Positions 1 to 9,581 of a DNA stretch of 24,647 nt are shown in pieces. The first letter of the stretch is position 1; the number at the start of each line of letters is the position of its first letter. The DNA comes from Pseudomonadota bacterium. GTDB lineage: Bacteria; Pseudomonadota; Gammaproteobacteria; Burkholderiales; Burkholderiaceae. The position numbers and the translations under genes are program-made. Location: NCBI GenBank assembly GCA_029777935.1, contig JAKORH010000100.1, forward strand, positions 1 through 24,647, read 5' to 3'. The notes under the pieces are model-generated. The model was not told the origin of the DNA, ran no database searches, and was given only the letters and a program-made list of their open reading frames with translations.

Positions 1-132
1 CGCCTGAAGCAGGCGGTGATCCGCAACGAGAACGTGTTCGCGGTGCTGATGGACGCGGTGCGCTGCTGCTCGCTGGGGCAGATCACCAATGCCTTGTTCG
101 AAGTCGGCGGGCAGTATCGACGCAGCATGTAG
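1..132 (+). CDS. icmF: C-terminal end of a fused isobutyryl-CoA mutase (IcmF-like), 5' truncated by window edge
   Basis: Only the last 43 codons are present, open from the first base to a TAG at 130-132. The tail reads ...ENVFAVLMDAVRCCSL followed by GQITNALFEVGGQYRRSM. That matches the substrate-domain end of B12-dependent acyl-CoA mutases, and specifically the GGQYRR(N/S)M terminus I associate with IcmF. IcmF proteins carry the B12 domain and a G-protein chaperone N-terminally, so ending on the substrate domain fits IcmF better than a classical methylmalonyl-CoA mutase, which ends on its B12 domain. The enzyme interconverts isobutyryl-CoA and n-butyryl-CoA. The adjacent branched-chain keto acid dehydrogenase genes supply isobutyryl-CoA from valine, which supports the call. 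Another mutase of the same fold cannot be excluded from so short a piece. Confidence 0.7.
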   Translation, partial: RLKQAVIRNENVFAVLMDAVRCCSLGQITNALFEVGGQYRRSM

Positions 133-381
133 CGGCGCCTGATGCGCTTCGACACGGTCCGGTCGACACAGGGAGATCGTCGACTGCTTGCTCGGCTCGG
201 CGCGCGTCACGGCGGTTGCGAGGGCGCGATTCTTCGGCGGAATGGGATTCACCGTCGGCAAGTGGTTTCTGTTTGCCGATGCGTTGCGCAACCAAACTGC
301 AGCCGGCACGGCCGAGGTCGAGTTGGCTGGCTGGGGCGCCAAGTACATGGATGCACGGCCTGAACTCGGGCCTGAAGACCG
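133..381. other. Intergenic spacer, 249 bases
   Basis: The spacer lies between the mutase end and the thioesterase gene. Short overlapping reading frames cross it, but none has a convincing ribosome binding site or a recognisable protein. I see no strong terminator hairpin with a T tract and no clear promoter. It presumably holds the promoter of the following gene run. Confidence 0.4.
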
Positions 382-816
382 ATGGCAGAACTGCTCGAAA
401 CCTACCGCGGCGCCGTCTACCCGTGGCACTGCGACCACGTAGGCCACATGAACGTGATGTGGTACGTCGGCAAGTTCGACGAGGCGACGTGGAATTTCCT
501 CGCTGCGCTCGGGCTGACGCCGTCGTACCTGCGCGAGAACCGGCGCGGCATGGCGGCAGTCGAGCAGCGCATCGCGTATCAGCACGAGCTGCACGCGGGC
601 GACATCGTCATCGTCAGCAGCGGCATGCTCGAGGTGCGCGAAAAGGTCGTGCGCTTCTTCCATGAGATGCGCAACGGCGAGACGCAGGAGGTTTCCGCGA
701 TCACGATGCTGACCGGCGTGCACATGGACACGGTTGCGCGCAGATCGTGCCCGCTGCCCGCGGAGGTCATCGCGGCCGCCCGCGGCCGCGTGGTCGACTT
801 CAGGCTGCCTTGGTAA
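382..816 (+). CDS. Acyl-CoA thioesterase, 4HBT hotdog-fold family
   Basis: This 144-residue protein has the usual length of single-domain hotdog thioesterases. Near the N-terminus it carries the 4-hydroxybenzoyl-CoA thioesterase signature: WHCDHVGHMNVMWYVGKFDEA, residues 15-35. Asp18 is in the position of the catalytic acid, and the HMN(V)xxY segment is typical of the YbgC/4HBT branch. Such enzymes hydrolyse acyl-CoA to free acid and CoA in the cytosol; the substrate cannot be read from the sequence. The ATG at 382 follows an in-frame stop at 373-375, so the start is well bounded, although the ribosome binding site is weak. The stop overlaps the likely start of the next gene, suggesting translational coupling. 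Its place near the acyl-CoA mutase and the keto acid dehydrogenase suggests a role in trimming acyl-CoA pools, which is inference. Confidence 0.85.
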   Translation: MAELLETYRGAVYPWHCDHVGHMNVMWYVGKFDEATWNFLAALGLTPSYLRENRRGMAAVEQRIAYQHELHAGDIVIVSSGMLEVREKVVRFFHEMRNGETQEVSAITMLTGVHMDTVARRSCPLPAEVIAAARGRVVDFRLPW

Positions 817-1673
817 AGGTGGATGCTCGCTCCGCCCCGGCGCTGCGCCCCGCCGCCGAACTCGACGCGGCGGCGCTGTGCGAAGCGTTCAATGCCGCGT
901 TCGCCGACTATCTGATCGGCCCGCCGAATCTGAAGCTCGAGGACTGGCCGGAGTTCCTGCGGCGTCAGGGCATCGACCTCGGTCGCAGCTGGGCGATGAC
1001 GGCCGGCGGCGCGGTGAAAGCGTTCGCGCTGATCTGCCCGATCGATGCGGCGCGCGAACGGCTGGCGACCATGGGCGCGCTGCCGGCTGCGCGCGCCACC
1101 GGTGCGGCGAAGCGGTTGCTCGACCATGCGCTGGCACAGGCGCGCGCCCGCGGCGCGGCAACGTTCGAACTGGAGGTCTTCGCGCAGAACGCGCGCGCGG
1201 CGGCGCTGTACCGGTCGCGCGGGTTCGAACCAGTCGCCGAGCTGCACGGCTACGAGCGCGCACCCGGCGCACCGGTCGAGGCGCCGCTGGCGCCGCCGCA
1301 CGCGGTCTGTCTTGCCGAGGCGGCGGCATGGCTGCGCGCGCTGGCGCTCGACGGCGTGCCGTTCCAGGTTTCGGCGGCCGCGATCGAGGCGGGCACGTCG
1401 CAGCTCACCGCATGGCGCAGCGATTCGGCGCAGATGGTGTTCGGGGTGCGCGATGCGACTGTGGTTGCGATCGCGAGCCTGATCGATCCCGATCCGCAAC
1501 AGCGCGGCGCGCAGGTGCTGGCGCGCGCGCTGATCCGGGCGTATCCGCAGGCCACGCTGCGCGTGCCGCAGTTGCAGCGGCGCGACCTCGGCGGGCGCGG
1601 GCTCGAGTCGCTCGGCTTTGCGCGGCAGCCGCTTCATCAGTGGCTGATGCGGCGAACGCTCGGCCAACATTGA
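810..1673 (+). CDS. GNAT family N-acetyltransferase
   Basis: Cytosolic GNAT-fold acetyltransferase of about 285 residues. The acetyl-CoA-binding region reads ARATGAAKRLLDHALAQARA, with the R-x-x-G-x-A pyrophosphate loop. It is followed by FELEVFAQNARAAALYRSRG, the usual strand 5 and helix with N-x-x-A-x-x-L-Y-x-x-x-G-F. The C-terminal third resembles a second, degenerate GNAT half (LARALIRAYPQ... LGFARQP), as in tandem-GNAT proteins. The frame is open upstream to 747, but those codons overlap the thioesterase. I therefore take TTG at 810, which overlaps the TAA at 814-816; GTG at 819 is nearly as good. No ATG is available in this stretch. The substrate is unknown. Confidence 0.8.
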   Translation: MVKVDARSAPALRPAAELDAAALCEAFNAAFADYLIGPPNLKLEDWPEFLRRQGIDLGRSWAMTAGGAVKAFALICPIDAARERLATMGALPAARATGAAKRLLDHALAQARARGAATFELEVFAQNARAAALYRSRGFEPVAELHGYERAPGAPVEAPLAPPHAVCLAEAAAWLRALALDGVPFQVSAAAIEAGTSQLTAWRSDSAQMVFGVRDATVVAIASLIDPDPQQRGAQVLARALIRAYPQATLRVPQLQRRDLGGRGLESLGFARQPLHQWLMRRTLGQH

Positions 1674-1704
1674 CGCTGCGCTGCGCGGCGACAACAATGC
1701 GCGC

Positions 1705-2466
1705 ATGAAGCCCCGCACCGCCCGCAAGGCGAAGCCGATTCCGGCGGCGACGGCGCCACGCGGCACGCGCAAGTCGTGGCTGCCGCAGTACCGCGACGCG
1801 CGCCAGTCGCTGGCATTGGCCGAGCAGGCGCTCGAGCGCACGCAGTCCGAGCTGGCGACGGCGAACCGCGAACTGTCGCAGAAGATCGACGAGGTGCTGG
1901 CGCTGCAGGCGGCACTCGAACGGCAGGCGGTGCGCGACTTCCTGACCGGGCTCTTCAATCGCCGGCATCTGGCCGACGTGATGCCGTCGATGCTCGCGCT
2001 GGCGCGGCGCGAGTCGCAACCGCTGGCGCTGGCGCTGATCGACCTCGATGGCCTCGATGCGGTCAACGGCCGCTATGGGCGCGCGACCGGCGACCTGCTG
2101 CTGGCGGCGTTCGGCAAGCTGCTGTCGACGCGCATGCGCAAGAGCGATGTCGTGTGCCGCTACGGCGGCGAGGAGTTCTGCGCACTGATGCCGCGCACCG
2201 ATGCGCGCGCCGCGCAGCGCAAGATCGCCGCGTTGCTGAGACTGTGGCGCACCACTGCGTTTCCGCTCGGCGACGCGCATGGCGGCACGCTGACGGGGTT
2301 GACCTTCTCGGCCGGCCTGTGCGATTCGGGCCGCGCCGACGACAGCTCCGAACAGATGCTGCGCGCCGCCGAGGCCGGCATGCGCGAGGCGAAGCGGCAG
2401 GGGCGCGATCGCGTCGTCGTGCATTCGGCCGCGAGCACCGCAGAACCCGTGTCAGTTCCGCTCTAG
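1705..2466 (+). CDS. Diguanylate cyclase (GGDEF domain) with N-terminal coiled coil
   Basis: A 253-residue protein that would make cyclic di-GMP from two GTP. After a basic N-terminus, residues 31-75 form a heptad-rich coiled coil that probably drives dimerisation. The GGDEF domain follows: DFLTGLFNRR at 78-87, the metal-binding LIDLDGLDAVNGRYG at 111-125, and an active-site GGEEF at 154-158. The inhibitory RxxD site (RKSD, 145-148) sits exactly five residues before GGEEF, so product inhibition is likely kept. No sensor, receiver or membrane segment is present, so the input is unknown. The gene follows the acetyltransferase by 31 bases. Its stop codon TAG shares one base with the GTG start of the MFS gene. 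Confidence 0.92.
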   Translation: MKPRTARKAKPIPAATAPRGTRKSWLPQYRDARQSLALAEQALERTQSELATANRELSQKIDEVLALQAALERQAVRDFLTGLFNRRHLADVMPSMLALARRESQPLALALIDLDGLDAVNGRYGRATGDLLLAAFGKLLSTRMRKSDVVCRYGGEEFCALMPRTDARAAQRKIAALLRLWRTTAFPLGDAHGGTLTGLTFSAGLCDSGRADDSSEQMLRAAEAGMREAKRQGRDRVVVHSAASTAEPVSVPL

Positions 2467-3794
2467 TGCAGGTCTCCGTGCCACGGCCGGCGCGGGCGCG
2501 CCTTGCGCTCGCGCCCGACGATCTGCTGCGCGACCGCACGTACCGGCGACTGTGGCTGTCGATCCTGATCAGTTCGTTCGGCGGCCAGATCTCGATGCTG
2601 GCGCTGCCGCTGACCGCGGCGCTGCTGCTGCACGCCACGCCGACGCAGATGAGCGTGGTGACCGCGATGGAGGCGTTCCCGTTCGTGCTGCTTTCGCTGC
2701 CCGCCGGCGTGTGGCTCGACCGCGTGCGCAAGCTCCCTGTCTACATCGGCGGCGAAACCGCGCTCGCGGTCGCGCTCGCGAGCGTGCCGGTGGCGTGGTG
2801 GCTCGGCGGGCTGACGCTGCCGTGGCTGTACGTGATCGCGTTCGCGATCGGCGCCGTCAACACCGTGTCCGGCAGCGCGGCGCAGATCGTGCTGATGCAG
2901 ATCGTGCCGCGCGAGCGACTGGTCGAGGCGCACGCGCGCAACGCGCTTGCCAATTCAACGGCCGAGGTCGCAGGCCCCGGCGCCGCGGGTGCGCTGATCA
3001 AGCTGACCGGCGCGCCGCTGGCGATGCTGGTCGACGCGGCGTTCCTCGCCACCTCGACGCTGATCCTGCGCGGGCTGCGCGCGGCAGAGGCGCCGCCGCA
3101 CGCGGTGCAGCGTTTCGGGCAGGCGCTGCGCGACGGCCTGCGCTTCGTCGCCGGCCACCGGTTGCTGGTGACGATGGCGCTGCTGATCGGTGCCTGGCAC
3201 ATGTGCCACTACGCGGCGCAGGTGGTGCAGATCCTGTTCGCCACGCGCACGCTGGGGCTCGGCGAACGCGCGGTCGGACTGGCCTACGTGGGTCTCGGTG
3301 CCGGCACCGTGCTGGCGAGCGCGATCGGCCATCGCATCTCGCGCCGGCTCGGACCGGCGCCGACGATGGTGGTCGGCCACGTGGTGTGCGGCGCGGGCTG
3401 GCTGCTCGGCGCCGCCGCGCCTGCGTCGCCTTGGGGCGTGGCGATGTTCGCGGCGATGCTGATGCTGTTCGGCGTCGGCGCGGTGCTCATCTTCATCAAC
3501 TTCCTCGCGATCCGTCAGGCAGTGACGCCCACACCGCTGCTCGGCCGCATGACGAGCACGATGCGCTGGCTGATCATGATCCCGTCCGTGCCGGGCGCGC
3601 TGCTCGGCGGCTGGCTCGGCGAGCACTTCGGGCTGCGCGCGGCGCTGGTGTTCTCGGGCAGCGCGGTCCTGCTGTTCGCGGTGCTCGCGTGGCGGCAGCC
3701 GCCGATCCGCACGATGCGCGCACTGCCCGCCGTCGACAGCGACCTCGCGGGACCGACCCGCGCAGAAGCGGCCGTGCCTGCCCGCCCGCGCTGA
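2466..3794 (+). CDS. MFS transporter (12-helix, EntS/MFS_3-like exporter)
   Basis: Inner-membrane carrier of 442 residues with alternating hydrophobic helices throughout, about twelve segments. The loop between helices 2 and 3 holds the MFS motif A as GVWLDRVRKL (around residues 81-90). The pattern FGGQISMLALPLTAALLL in the first helix is typical of the EntS/MFS_3 group of drug and siderophore exporters. The frame is open far upstream, but only GTG at 2466 or GTG at 2478 avoids a long overlap with the cyclase gene. The first overlaps that gene's stop as TAGTG, which implies coupled translation. The substrate is unknown. The C-terminus ends in a short polar tail. Confidence 0.85.
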   Translation: MQVSVPRPARARLALAPDDLLRDRTYRRLWLSILISSFGGQISMLALPLTAALLLHATPTQMSVVTAMEAFPFVLLSLPAGVWLDRVRKLPVYIGGETALAVALASVPVAWWLGGLTLPWLYVIAFAIGAVNTVSGSAAQIVLMQIVPRERLVEAHARNALANSTAEVAGPGAAGALIKLTGAPLAMLVDAAFLATSTLILRGLRAAEAPPHAVQRFGQALRDGLRFVAGHRLLVTMALLIGAWHMCHYAAQVVQILFATRTLGLGERAVGLAYVGLGAGTVLASAIGHRISRRLGPAPTMVVGHVVCGAGWLLGAAAPASPWGVAMFAAMLMLFGVGAVLIFINFLAIRQAVTPTPLLGRMTSTMRWLIMIPSVPGALLGGWLGEHFGLRAALVFSGSAVLLFAVLAWRQPPIRTMRALPAVDSDLAGPTRAEAAVPARPR

Positions 3795-3815
3795 CCGTCG
3801 CAGGCGTGGCGACGG
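3795..3815. terminator. Hairpin just after the MFS gene, possible terminator
   Basis: CCGTCGC (3795-3801) and GCGACGG (3809-3815) form a perfect 7-bp stem with a 7-base loop, starting at the first base after the TGA. There is no T tract, so it may only stabilise the mRNA end. A second small perfect stem, GCGAG-caaaa-CTCGC, lies at 3846-3860. Confidence 0.4.
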
Positions 3816-3929
3816 CGGCAGCGCGGCGAGTGGGTGCGAGCCGGCGCGAGCAAAACTCGCTACGCTTGCGGACCACGTGTACGCGTTCGCCACACAATGG
3901 CGCCATGCTGCGCGCGCAGCCGACTGTAG

Positions 3930-5198
<1,269 letters not shown>

Positions 5199-5200
5199 CC

Positions 5201-6214
5201 ATGGCGACGATGACGATGGTGCAGGCGATCCGCTCCGCGCTCGACGTCATGCTGGCGCGCGACGAAAACGTCGTCGTGTTCGGCGAGGATGTCGGTTATT
5301 TCGGAGGCGTGTTCCGCTGCACCGAAGGCTTGCAGGCCAGGTACGGCATGTCGCGCGTGTTCGATACGCCGATCGCCGAAGGCGGCATCGTCGGCGTGGC
5401 GATCGGAATGGGCGCGTACGGCCTGCGGCCGGTGGCCGAGATCCAGTTCGCCGACTACTTCTATCCGGCGTACGACCAGATCGTCTCGGGCGCCGCGCGG
5501 CTGCGCTACCGCTCGGCCGGCGACTTCCACACCAAGCTCACGATCCGCATGCCGTGCGGCGGCGGCATCTACGGCGGGCAGACGCACAGCCAGAGTCCCG
5601 AGGTGCTGTTCACTCACGTGTGCGGGCTGCGCACGGTGATGCCGAGCAATCCGTACGATGCCAAGGGCCTGCTGATCGCGGCGATCGAGTGCGACGACCC
5701 GGTGATCTTTCTCGAGCCGAAACGGCTGTACAACGGCCCGTTCGACGGCCATCACGACAAGCCGGTGGTGCCGTGGTCGAAGCATCCGCGCGGCGAAGTT
5801 CCGGAGGACTACTACACGGTGCCGCTCGAGTCGGCCGCCGTCTTCCGCGCAGGCAAGGACCTGACCGTGCTGACCTACGGCACGATGGTGTGGGTGTCCG
5901 AGGCCGCGGCCAACGAGACCGGCATCGACGTCGAGATCATCGATTTGCGCAGCCTGTGGCCGCTCGATCTGGACACGATCGTCGCGTCGGTCAAGAAGAC
6001 CGGCCGCTGCGTCGTGGTGCACGAGGCCACTCGCACCAGCGGCTTCGGCGCGGAACTCGCGGCGCTGGTGCAGGAGCACTGCTTCTATCACCTCGAAGCG
6101 CCGATCGAGCGCGTGACCGGCTGGGACACGCCGTATCCGCACGCGCAGGAGTGGGCGTACTTCCCCGGCCCGAAGCGCGTCGGCGAGGCCTTCAAACGGA
6201 CCATGGAGGCCTGA
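5201..6214 (+). CDS. bkdA2: Branched-chain 2-oxoacid dehydrogenase E1 beta subunit
   Basis: A 337-residue transketolase-like subunit that pairs with E1 alpha and completes the ThDP site. Visible family features are VVVFGEDVGYFGGVFR (25-40), DTPIAEGGIVGVAIGMG (55-71) with Glu60 in the position of the ThDP-activating glutamate, and GGGIYGGQTHSQSPE (120-134) with the conserved His129. The C-terminal domain (from about 215) has TVLTYGTMVWV and VVHEATRTSGFGAE, typical of E1 beta. The frame is open well upstream, but ATG at 5201 lies two bases after the E1 alpha stop and gives the family's standard N-terminus. It ends one base before bkdB. Confidence 0.95.
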   Translation: MATMTMVQAIRSALDVMLARDENVVVFGEDVGYFGGVFRCTEGLQARYGMSRVFDTPIAEGGIVGVAIGMGAYGLRPVAEIQFADYFYPAYDQIVSGAARLRYRSAGDFHTKLTIRMPCGGGIYGGQTHSQSPEVLFTHVCGLRTVMPSNPYDAKGLLIAAIECDDPVIFLEPKRLYNGPFDGHHDKPVVPWSKHPRGEVPEDYYTVPLESAAVFRAGKDLTVLTYGTMVWVSEAAANETGIDVEIIDLRSLWPLDLDTIVASVKKTGRCVVVHEATRTSGFGAELAALVQEHCFYHLEAPIERVTGWDTPYPHAQEWAYFPGPKRVGEAFKRTMEA

Positions 6215-6215
6215 C

Positions 6216-7502
6216 ATGGGAATCCATGTAATCAAGATGCCGGACATCGGCGAAGGCATCGCCGAGGTGGAACTGGTCGAGTGGCACGTGAAGGAAGGCG
6301 ATGCGGTGGTCGAGGACCAGGTGCTCGCCGACGTGATGACCGACAAGGCGACGGTCGAGATTCCGTCGCCGGTCCATGGCAAGGTGATGTCGCTCGGCGG
6401 CAAGGTCGGCGAGGTGATGGCGGTCGGCACCGAGCTGATCCGGCTCGAAGTGCAAGGCGCCGGCAACGTGGCGGAGGGAGCGCCGCCGATCGCCGGGCGC
6501 GTGCCGGCAACGCCACCGGCTGCCGCGGCGCCAGCACTGGCGCCTACGGTCGCGCCGAAACCGGCGCCCGCTGCCGCACCGACGCCCAGGCCCGCGGCCG
6601 CGCCGATCGCGCCCGCCGCACGCCGTGCGCCGGGTGAAAAGCCGATCGCATCGCCCGCGGTGCGCCGGCGCGCGTGGGATCTCGGCATCGAGCTGCAGTT
6701 CGTGCCGGGTTCGGGCGCGGCCGGGCGCATCATGCACGAGGACCTCGATGCGTATCTGGCGCGCGGCGGTGCTGTCGCGCCTGGCGTGCGCTATGCCGAG
6801 CGCAACGACGAGCAGCAGATTCCGGTGATCGGCCTGCGGCGCAAGATCGCCGAGAAGATGCAGGAGGCCAAGCGCCGCATCCCGCACTTCACCTACGTCG
6901 AGGAGATCGACGTCACCGAGCTCGAAGCGCTGCGTGGCAAGTTGAACGACACCTATACCAGCGAGCGCGGCCGGCTGACGCTGCTGCCGCTGCTGATGCG
7001 CGCGATCGTGCTGGCGGTGCGCGACTATCCGATGGTCAACGCGCGCTTCGACGACGACCAGGGCGTGGTCACGCGTCACGGCGCGGTGCATCTGGGCATT
7101 GCCACGCAGACCGACGCCGGCCTGATGGTGCCGGTGGTGCGCCACGCGGAGGCGCGCGACCTGTGGTCGTCCGCCGCCGAGATCGTTCGCCTCGCGGACG
7201 CCGCGCGCAGCGCGAAGGCGACGCGCGAGGAGCTGGCCGGCTCGACGATCACGATCACCAGCCTCGGCGCGCTCGGCGGCATCGTGACCACGCCGGTGAT
7301 CAATTACCCGGAGGTCGCGATCGTGGGTGTGGGGCGCATCGTCGAGCGGCCGGTGATCCGCTCCGGTGCGATCGTCGCGCGCAAGCTGCTGAACCTGTCG
7401 TCGTCGTTCGATCACCGCGTGGTCGACGGTGCGCACGGCGCCGAGTTCGTGCAGAAGGTGCGCGGCTATCTCGAAGCGCCGGCGACGATGTTCGTGGAGT
7501 GA
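6216..7502 (+). CDS. bkdB: Branched-chain 2-oxoacid dehydrogenase E2, lipoamide acyltransferase
   Basis: The core subunit that accepts the branched acyl group on lipoate and passes it to CoA. It has 428 residues in the standard order. One lipoyl domain covers 1-80, with DKATVEIPSP placing the lipoylated lysine at Lys44. An Ala/Pro-rich flexible linker follows (about 88-140), then the E1/E3-binding domain (SPAVRRRAWDLGIEL to EDLDAYL, 146-181). The catalytic domain ends in SSSFDHRVVDGAHGAEF, giving the catalytic His400 and Asp404. A single lipoyl domain and the VEWHVKEGDAVVEDQ start fit BkdB better than pyruvate-type E2. The ATG is one base after the bkdA2 stop, so the subunits are probably coupled for stoichiometry. 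Confidence 0.95.
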   Translation: MGIHVIKMPDIGEGIAEVELVEWHVKEGDAVVEDQVLADVMTDKATVEIPSPVHGKVMSLGGKVGEVMAVGTELIRLEVQGAGNVAEGAPPIAGRVPATPPAAAAPALAPTVAPKPAPAAAPTPRPAAAPIAPAARRAPGEKPIASPAVRRRAWDLGIELQFVPGSGAAGRIMHEDLDAYLARGGAVAPGVRYAERNDEQQIPVIGLRRKIAEKMQEAKRRIPHFTYVEEIDVTELEALRGKLNDTYTSERGRLTLLPLLMRAIVLAVRDYPMVNARFDDDQGVVTRHGAVHLGIATQTDAGLMVPVVRHAEARDLWSSAAEIVRLADAARSAKATREELAGSTITITSLGALGGIVTTPVINYPEVAIVGVGRIVERPVIRSGAIVARKLLNLSSSFDHRVVDGAHGAEFVQKVRGYLEAPATMFVE

Positions 7503-7507
7503 TGGCT

Positions 7508-7585
7508 TGTGTCATTCCAGCGCACGCGGGAATCCAGTGTCTTTGCCGACGTTGACTGGATACCCGCTTTCGCGGGCATGACACA
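7508..7585. repeat. REP-like inverted repeat between bkdB and lpdV
   Basis: Arms at 7508-7538 and 7555-7585 are inverted copies matching at 26 of 31 positions, with 16 bases between. Each arm contains a smaller palindrome around CGCACGCGGG or CCCGCTTTCGCGGG. The core resembles the GTCATTCC-CGCG...CGGGAATCCAG element scattered through many beta- and gammaproteobacterial genomes. It lies inside the bkd operon and would fold into a long stem in the mRNA, which could attenuate or protect the transcript ahead of lpdV. Confidence 0.8.
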
Positions 7586-7603
7586 CCCGAGCGGGGATGA
7601 CTG

Positions 7604-8980
7604 ATGCAAACGCAATCGACCCAGTTGCTCGTGATCGGCGGCGGCACCGGCGGCTACGTGACCGCGATCCGCGCCGCGCAGCTCGGCATCAAGACGATTC
7701 TCGTCGAGGGCGACCGCATCGGCGGCACGTGCCTGAACATCGGCTGCATACCCTCGAAGGCGCTGATCCACGTCGCCGAGGAGTTCGACAAGGCGAACCA
7801 TTACGCCGGCACGAGCCCGCTCGGCATCCGCGTGCAGAAGCCCGCGCTCGACGTGGCGCAGGCGGTGCAGTGGAAGGACGGCGTGGTGCAGCGGCTGACG
7901 CACGGCGTGGCCGGTCTGCTGAAGAAGTACGGCGCGCAGGTCGTGAACGGCCGTGCCACGATCGTAGACGGCAAGACGGTCGACGCGGGCGACGTGCGCA
8001 TCGGCTGCGAGCACCTCGTGCTGGCCACCGGCTCGGAGCCGACGCCGCTGCCGTCGCTGCCGTTCGGCGGGCGAGTGATTTCGTCGACCGAGGCGCTGTC
8101 GCCAACGGCGATTCCGAAGCGATTGGTCGTCGTCGGCGCCGGTTACATCGGGCTCGAACTTGGCATCGCGTACCGCAAGCTTGGCGCCGAGGTCACGGTG
8201 ATCGAGGCGCTGGCACGCGTGCTGCCGCAGTACGACGCGGAGCTGACGAAACCGGTCGAGGCGTCGCTGAAGAAGCTCGGCATCGCGCTGAACCTGAACT
8301 GCAAGGTGAGCGGCATGAATGGCGATGCGGTGCTGATGCAGGATGCGCAGGGCGCGCCTCACGAGATCGCCGCCGAGCAGGTGCTGGTGGCCGTCGGCCG
8401 CCGCCCCCGCACGCAAGGTTTCGGGCTGGAGAAGTTGCTGCTCGACATGAACGGGCCGTTCGTCAAGATCGACGATCAATGCCGCACCTCGATGCGCAAC
8501 GTGTGGGCGGTGGGCGACGTGACCGGCGAGCCGATGCTCGCGCACCGCGCGATCGCGCAGGGCGAGATGGTGGCGGAGATCATCGCCGGGCAGAAGCGCC
8601 GTTTCGCGCCCGCGTCGATCCCCGCGATCTGCTTCACCGATCCCGAGGTCGTCGTGGCGGGGCTTTCGCCTGACGAGGCCAAGGCGCGCGGCTTCGACTG
8701 CATTCACGCGCAGTTTCCGCTCGCGGGCAACGGCCGCGCGCTGACGCTGGAAGCGCGCGACGGCTTCGTGCGCGTGGTCGCGCGGCGCGACAACCACCTG
8801 ATACTCGGCTGGCAGGCAGTCGGCAAAGGCGTGGCGGAACTCGCGGCGGCGTTCTCGCAATCGCTGGAAATGGGCGCGCGGCTGGAGGACGTCGGCGGCA
8901 CGATCCACGCGCATCCGACGCTCGGCGAAGCGGTGCAGGAAGCGGCGCTGCGCGCGCTCGGACATGCGATCCACGTATGA
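7604..8980 (+). CDS. lpdV: Dihydrolipoyl dehydrogenase (E3) of the bkd complex
   Basis: The flavoprotein that reoxidises E2 dihydrolipoamide and makes NADH. It has 458 residues, the length of Pseudomonas LPD-Val. The FAD-binding [17 protein letters not shown] is at 12-28, and the redox disulfide in [13 protein letters not shown] has Cys43 and Cys48. The NAD-binding [10 protein letters not shown] lies near 178-187, followed by the second FAD motif VWAVGDV. At the C-terminus, HAHPTLGE supplies the catalytic His437-Glu442 pair. The ATG at 7604 follows a GGGGATG purine stretch. Unlike the tight joints between the other bkd genes, about 100 bases separate it from bkdB, and that gap is filled by a repeat. 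Confidence 0.95.
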   Translation: MQTQSTQLLVIGGGTGGYVTAIRAAQLGIKTILVEGDRIGGTCLNIGCIPSKALIHVAEEFDKANHYAGTSPLGIRVQKPALDVAQAVQWKDGVVQRLTHGVAGLLKKYGAQVVNGRATIVDGKTVDAGDVRIGCEHLVLATGSEPTPLPSLPFGGRVISSTEALSPTAIPKRLVVVGAGYIGLELGIAYRKLGAEVTVIEALARVLPQYDAELTKPVEASLKKLGIALNLNCKVSGMNGDAVLMQDAQGAPHEIAAEQVLVAVGRRPRTQGFGLEKLLLDMNGPFVKIDDQCRTSMRNVWAVGDVTGEPMLAHRAIAQGEMVAEIIAGQKRRFAPASIPAICFTDPEVVVAGLSPDEAKARGFDCIHAQFPLAGNGRALTLEARDGFVRVVARRDNHLILGWQAVGKGVAELAAAFSQSLEMGARLEDVGGTIHAHPTLGEAVQEAALRALGHAIHV

Positions 8981-9070
8981 ACCGGCACGTCGGCTCGGCC
9001 GCTGCCGTTGTTCGCGACAATCGATGCCGAACGCGAGCGACGGGCGGCTCGGATCGATCAAGCCGCGCCG

Positions 9071-9141
9071 TCGTCCCGGCGTAGGCCGGGACCCAAGTTA
9101 TTGAACCCTGAATCGGGCCCCGGCCTGCGCCGGGGCGACGA
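9071..9141. repeat. REP-like inverted repeat between convergent lpdV and gloA, likely bidirectional terminator
   Basis: CCGGCGTAGGCCGGGACCC (9076-9094) pairs with its inverted copy ending in CCGGCC...CGCCGGGG, with 17 of 19 positions complementary. The outer TCGTC/GACGA arms are extended by a 3-base insertion on the right side. The core is a diverged relative of the TCxTCCCGGCG...CCGGGA repeat common in proteobacteria. It sits in the only gap between two convergent operons, so it probably ends transcription from both sides. Confidence 0.75.
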
Positions 9142-9171
9142 GCACAGCACAGCACGCGGAGTGATCCGCGC

Positions 9172-9567
9172 CTACCGATAGTGCCCGTGCCGCTCCAGCA
9201 CCTCGATCTTGTAGCCGTCAGGGTCCTGGATGAAGAAGAAGCGCGCCAGCAGTTCGTCGCCGCGCTTGAACTCCTTGATTGGCGCGGGCTCGTAGCCGGC
9301 TGCACCGAGTGCGCGGTGCCTGGACGCCAGGTCGTCCACCACCACCGCGACGTGCCCGTAGCCGGTGCCGTGCGTGTACGGCTCGGTGCGCCCCTTGTTC
9401 AGCGTCAACTCGAGTTCGACGTCGTTCTCGTCGTTGCGCAGATAAACGAGCGCGAAGTCCGGAAAGTCGAGGCGGTGCGACTCGACCAGCCCGAGCACGT
9501 CGGCGTAGAACTTCATCGACTTCTCGAGATCCAGCACGCGGATCATGCTGTGGATGATCTTGGCCAT
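9172..9567 (-). CDS. gloA: Lactoylglutathione lyase (glyoxalase I)
   Basis: A 131-residue VOC-fold metalloenzyme that isomerises the methylglyoxal-glutathione hemithioacetal to lactoylglutathione. Metal ligands fall where the E. coli enzyme has them: His6 (MAKIIHSMIRV), a glutamate in DVELELTLN (49-57), His72 (GTGYGHVAV) and Glu122 (DPDGYKIEVLE). DLEKSMKFYADVLG (13-26) is the family signature. ATG at 9567 lies 14 bases after the stop of the ribbon-helix-helix gene. It is the last gene of the five-gene minus-strand operon, which links aldehyde detoxification to the upstream flavin dehydrogenase and DJ-1 protein by position. Confidence 0.9.
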   Translation of the reverse strand: MAKIIHSMIRVLDLEKSMKFYADVLGLVESHRLDFPDFALVYLRNDENDVELELTLNKGRTEPYTHGTGYGHVAVVVDDLASRHRALGAAGYEPAPIKEFKRGDELLARFFFIQDPDGYKIEVLERHGHYR

Positions 9568-9581
9568 CGCGTCTTCGTTGA

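Noticed and set aside
188..442. Possible small gene in the first spacer (FFGGMGFTVGKWFLFADAL...)
   Set aside because: No ribosome binding site, overlaps the thioesterase start, and I recognise no family; coding potential is unproven.
579..2066. Long minus-strand open frame opposite the thioesterase, acetyltransferase and cyclase genes
   Set aside because: Arg/Ala/Ser-rich shadow frame of high-GC coding DNA, with no recognisable domain, while the plus strand encodes three clear families.
7508..9141. The two inverted repeats as ends of one mobile element carrying lpdV
   Set aside because: They are different repeat sequences, each internally symmetric, with no transposase and no target duplication; lpdV belongs to the bkd set.
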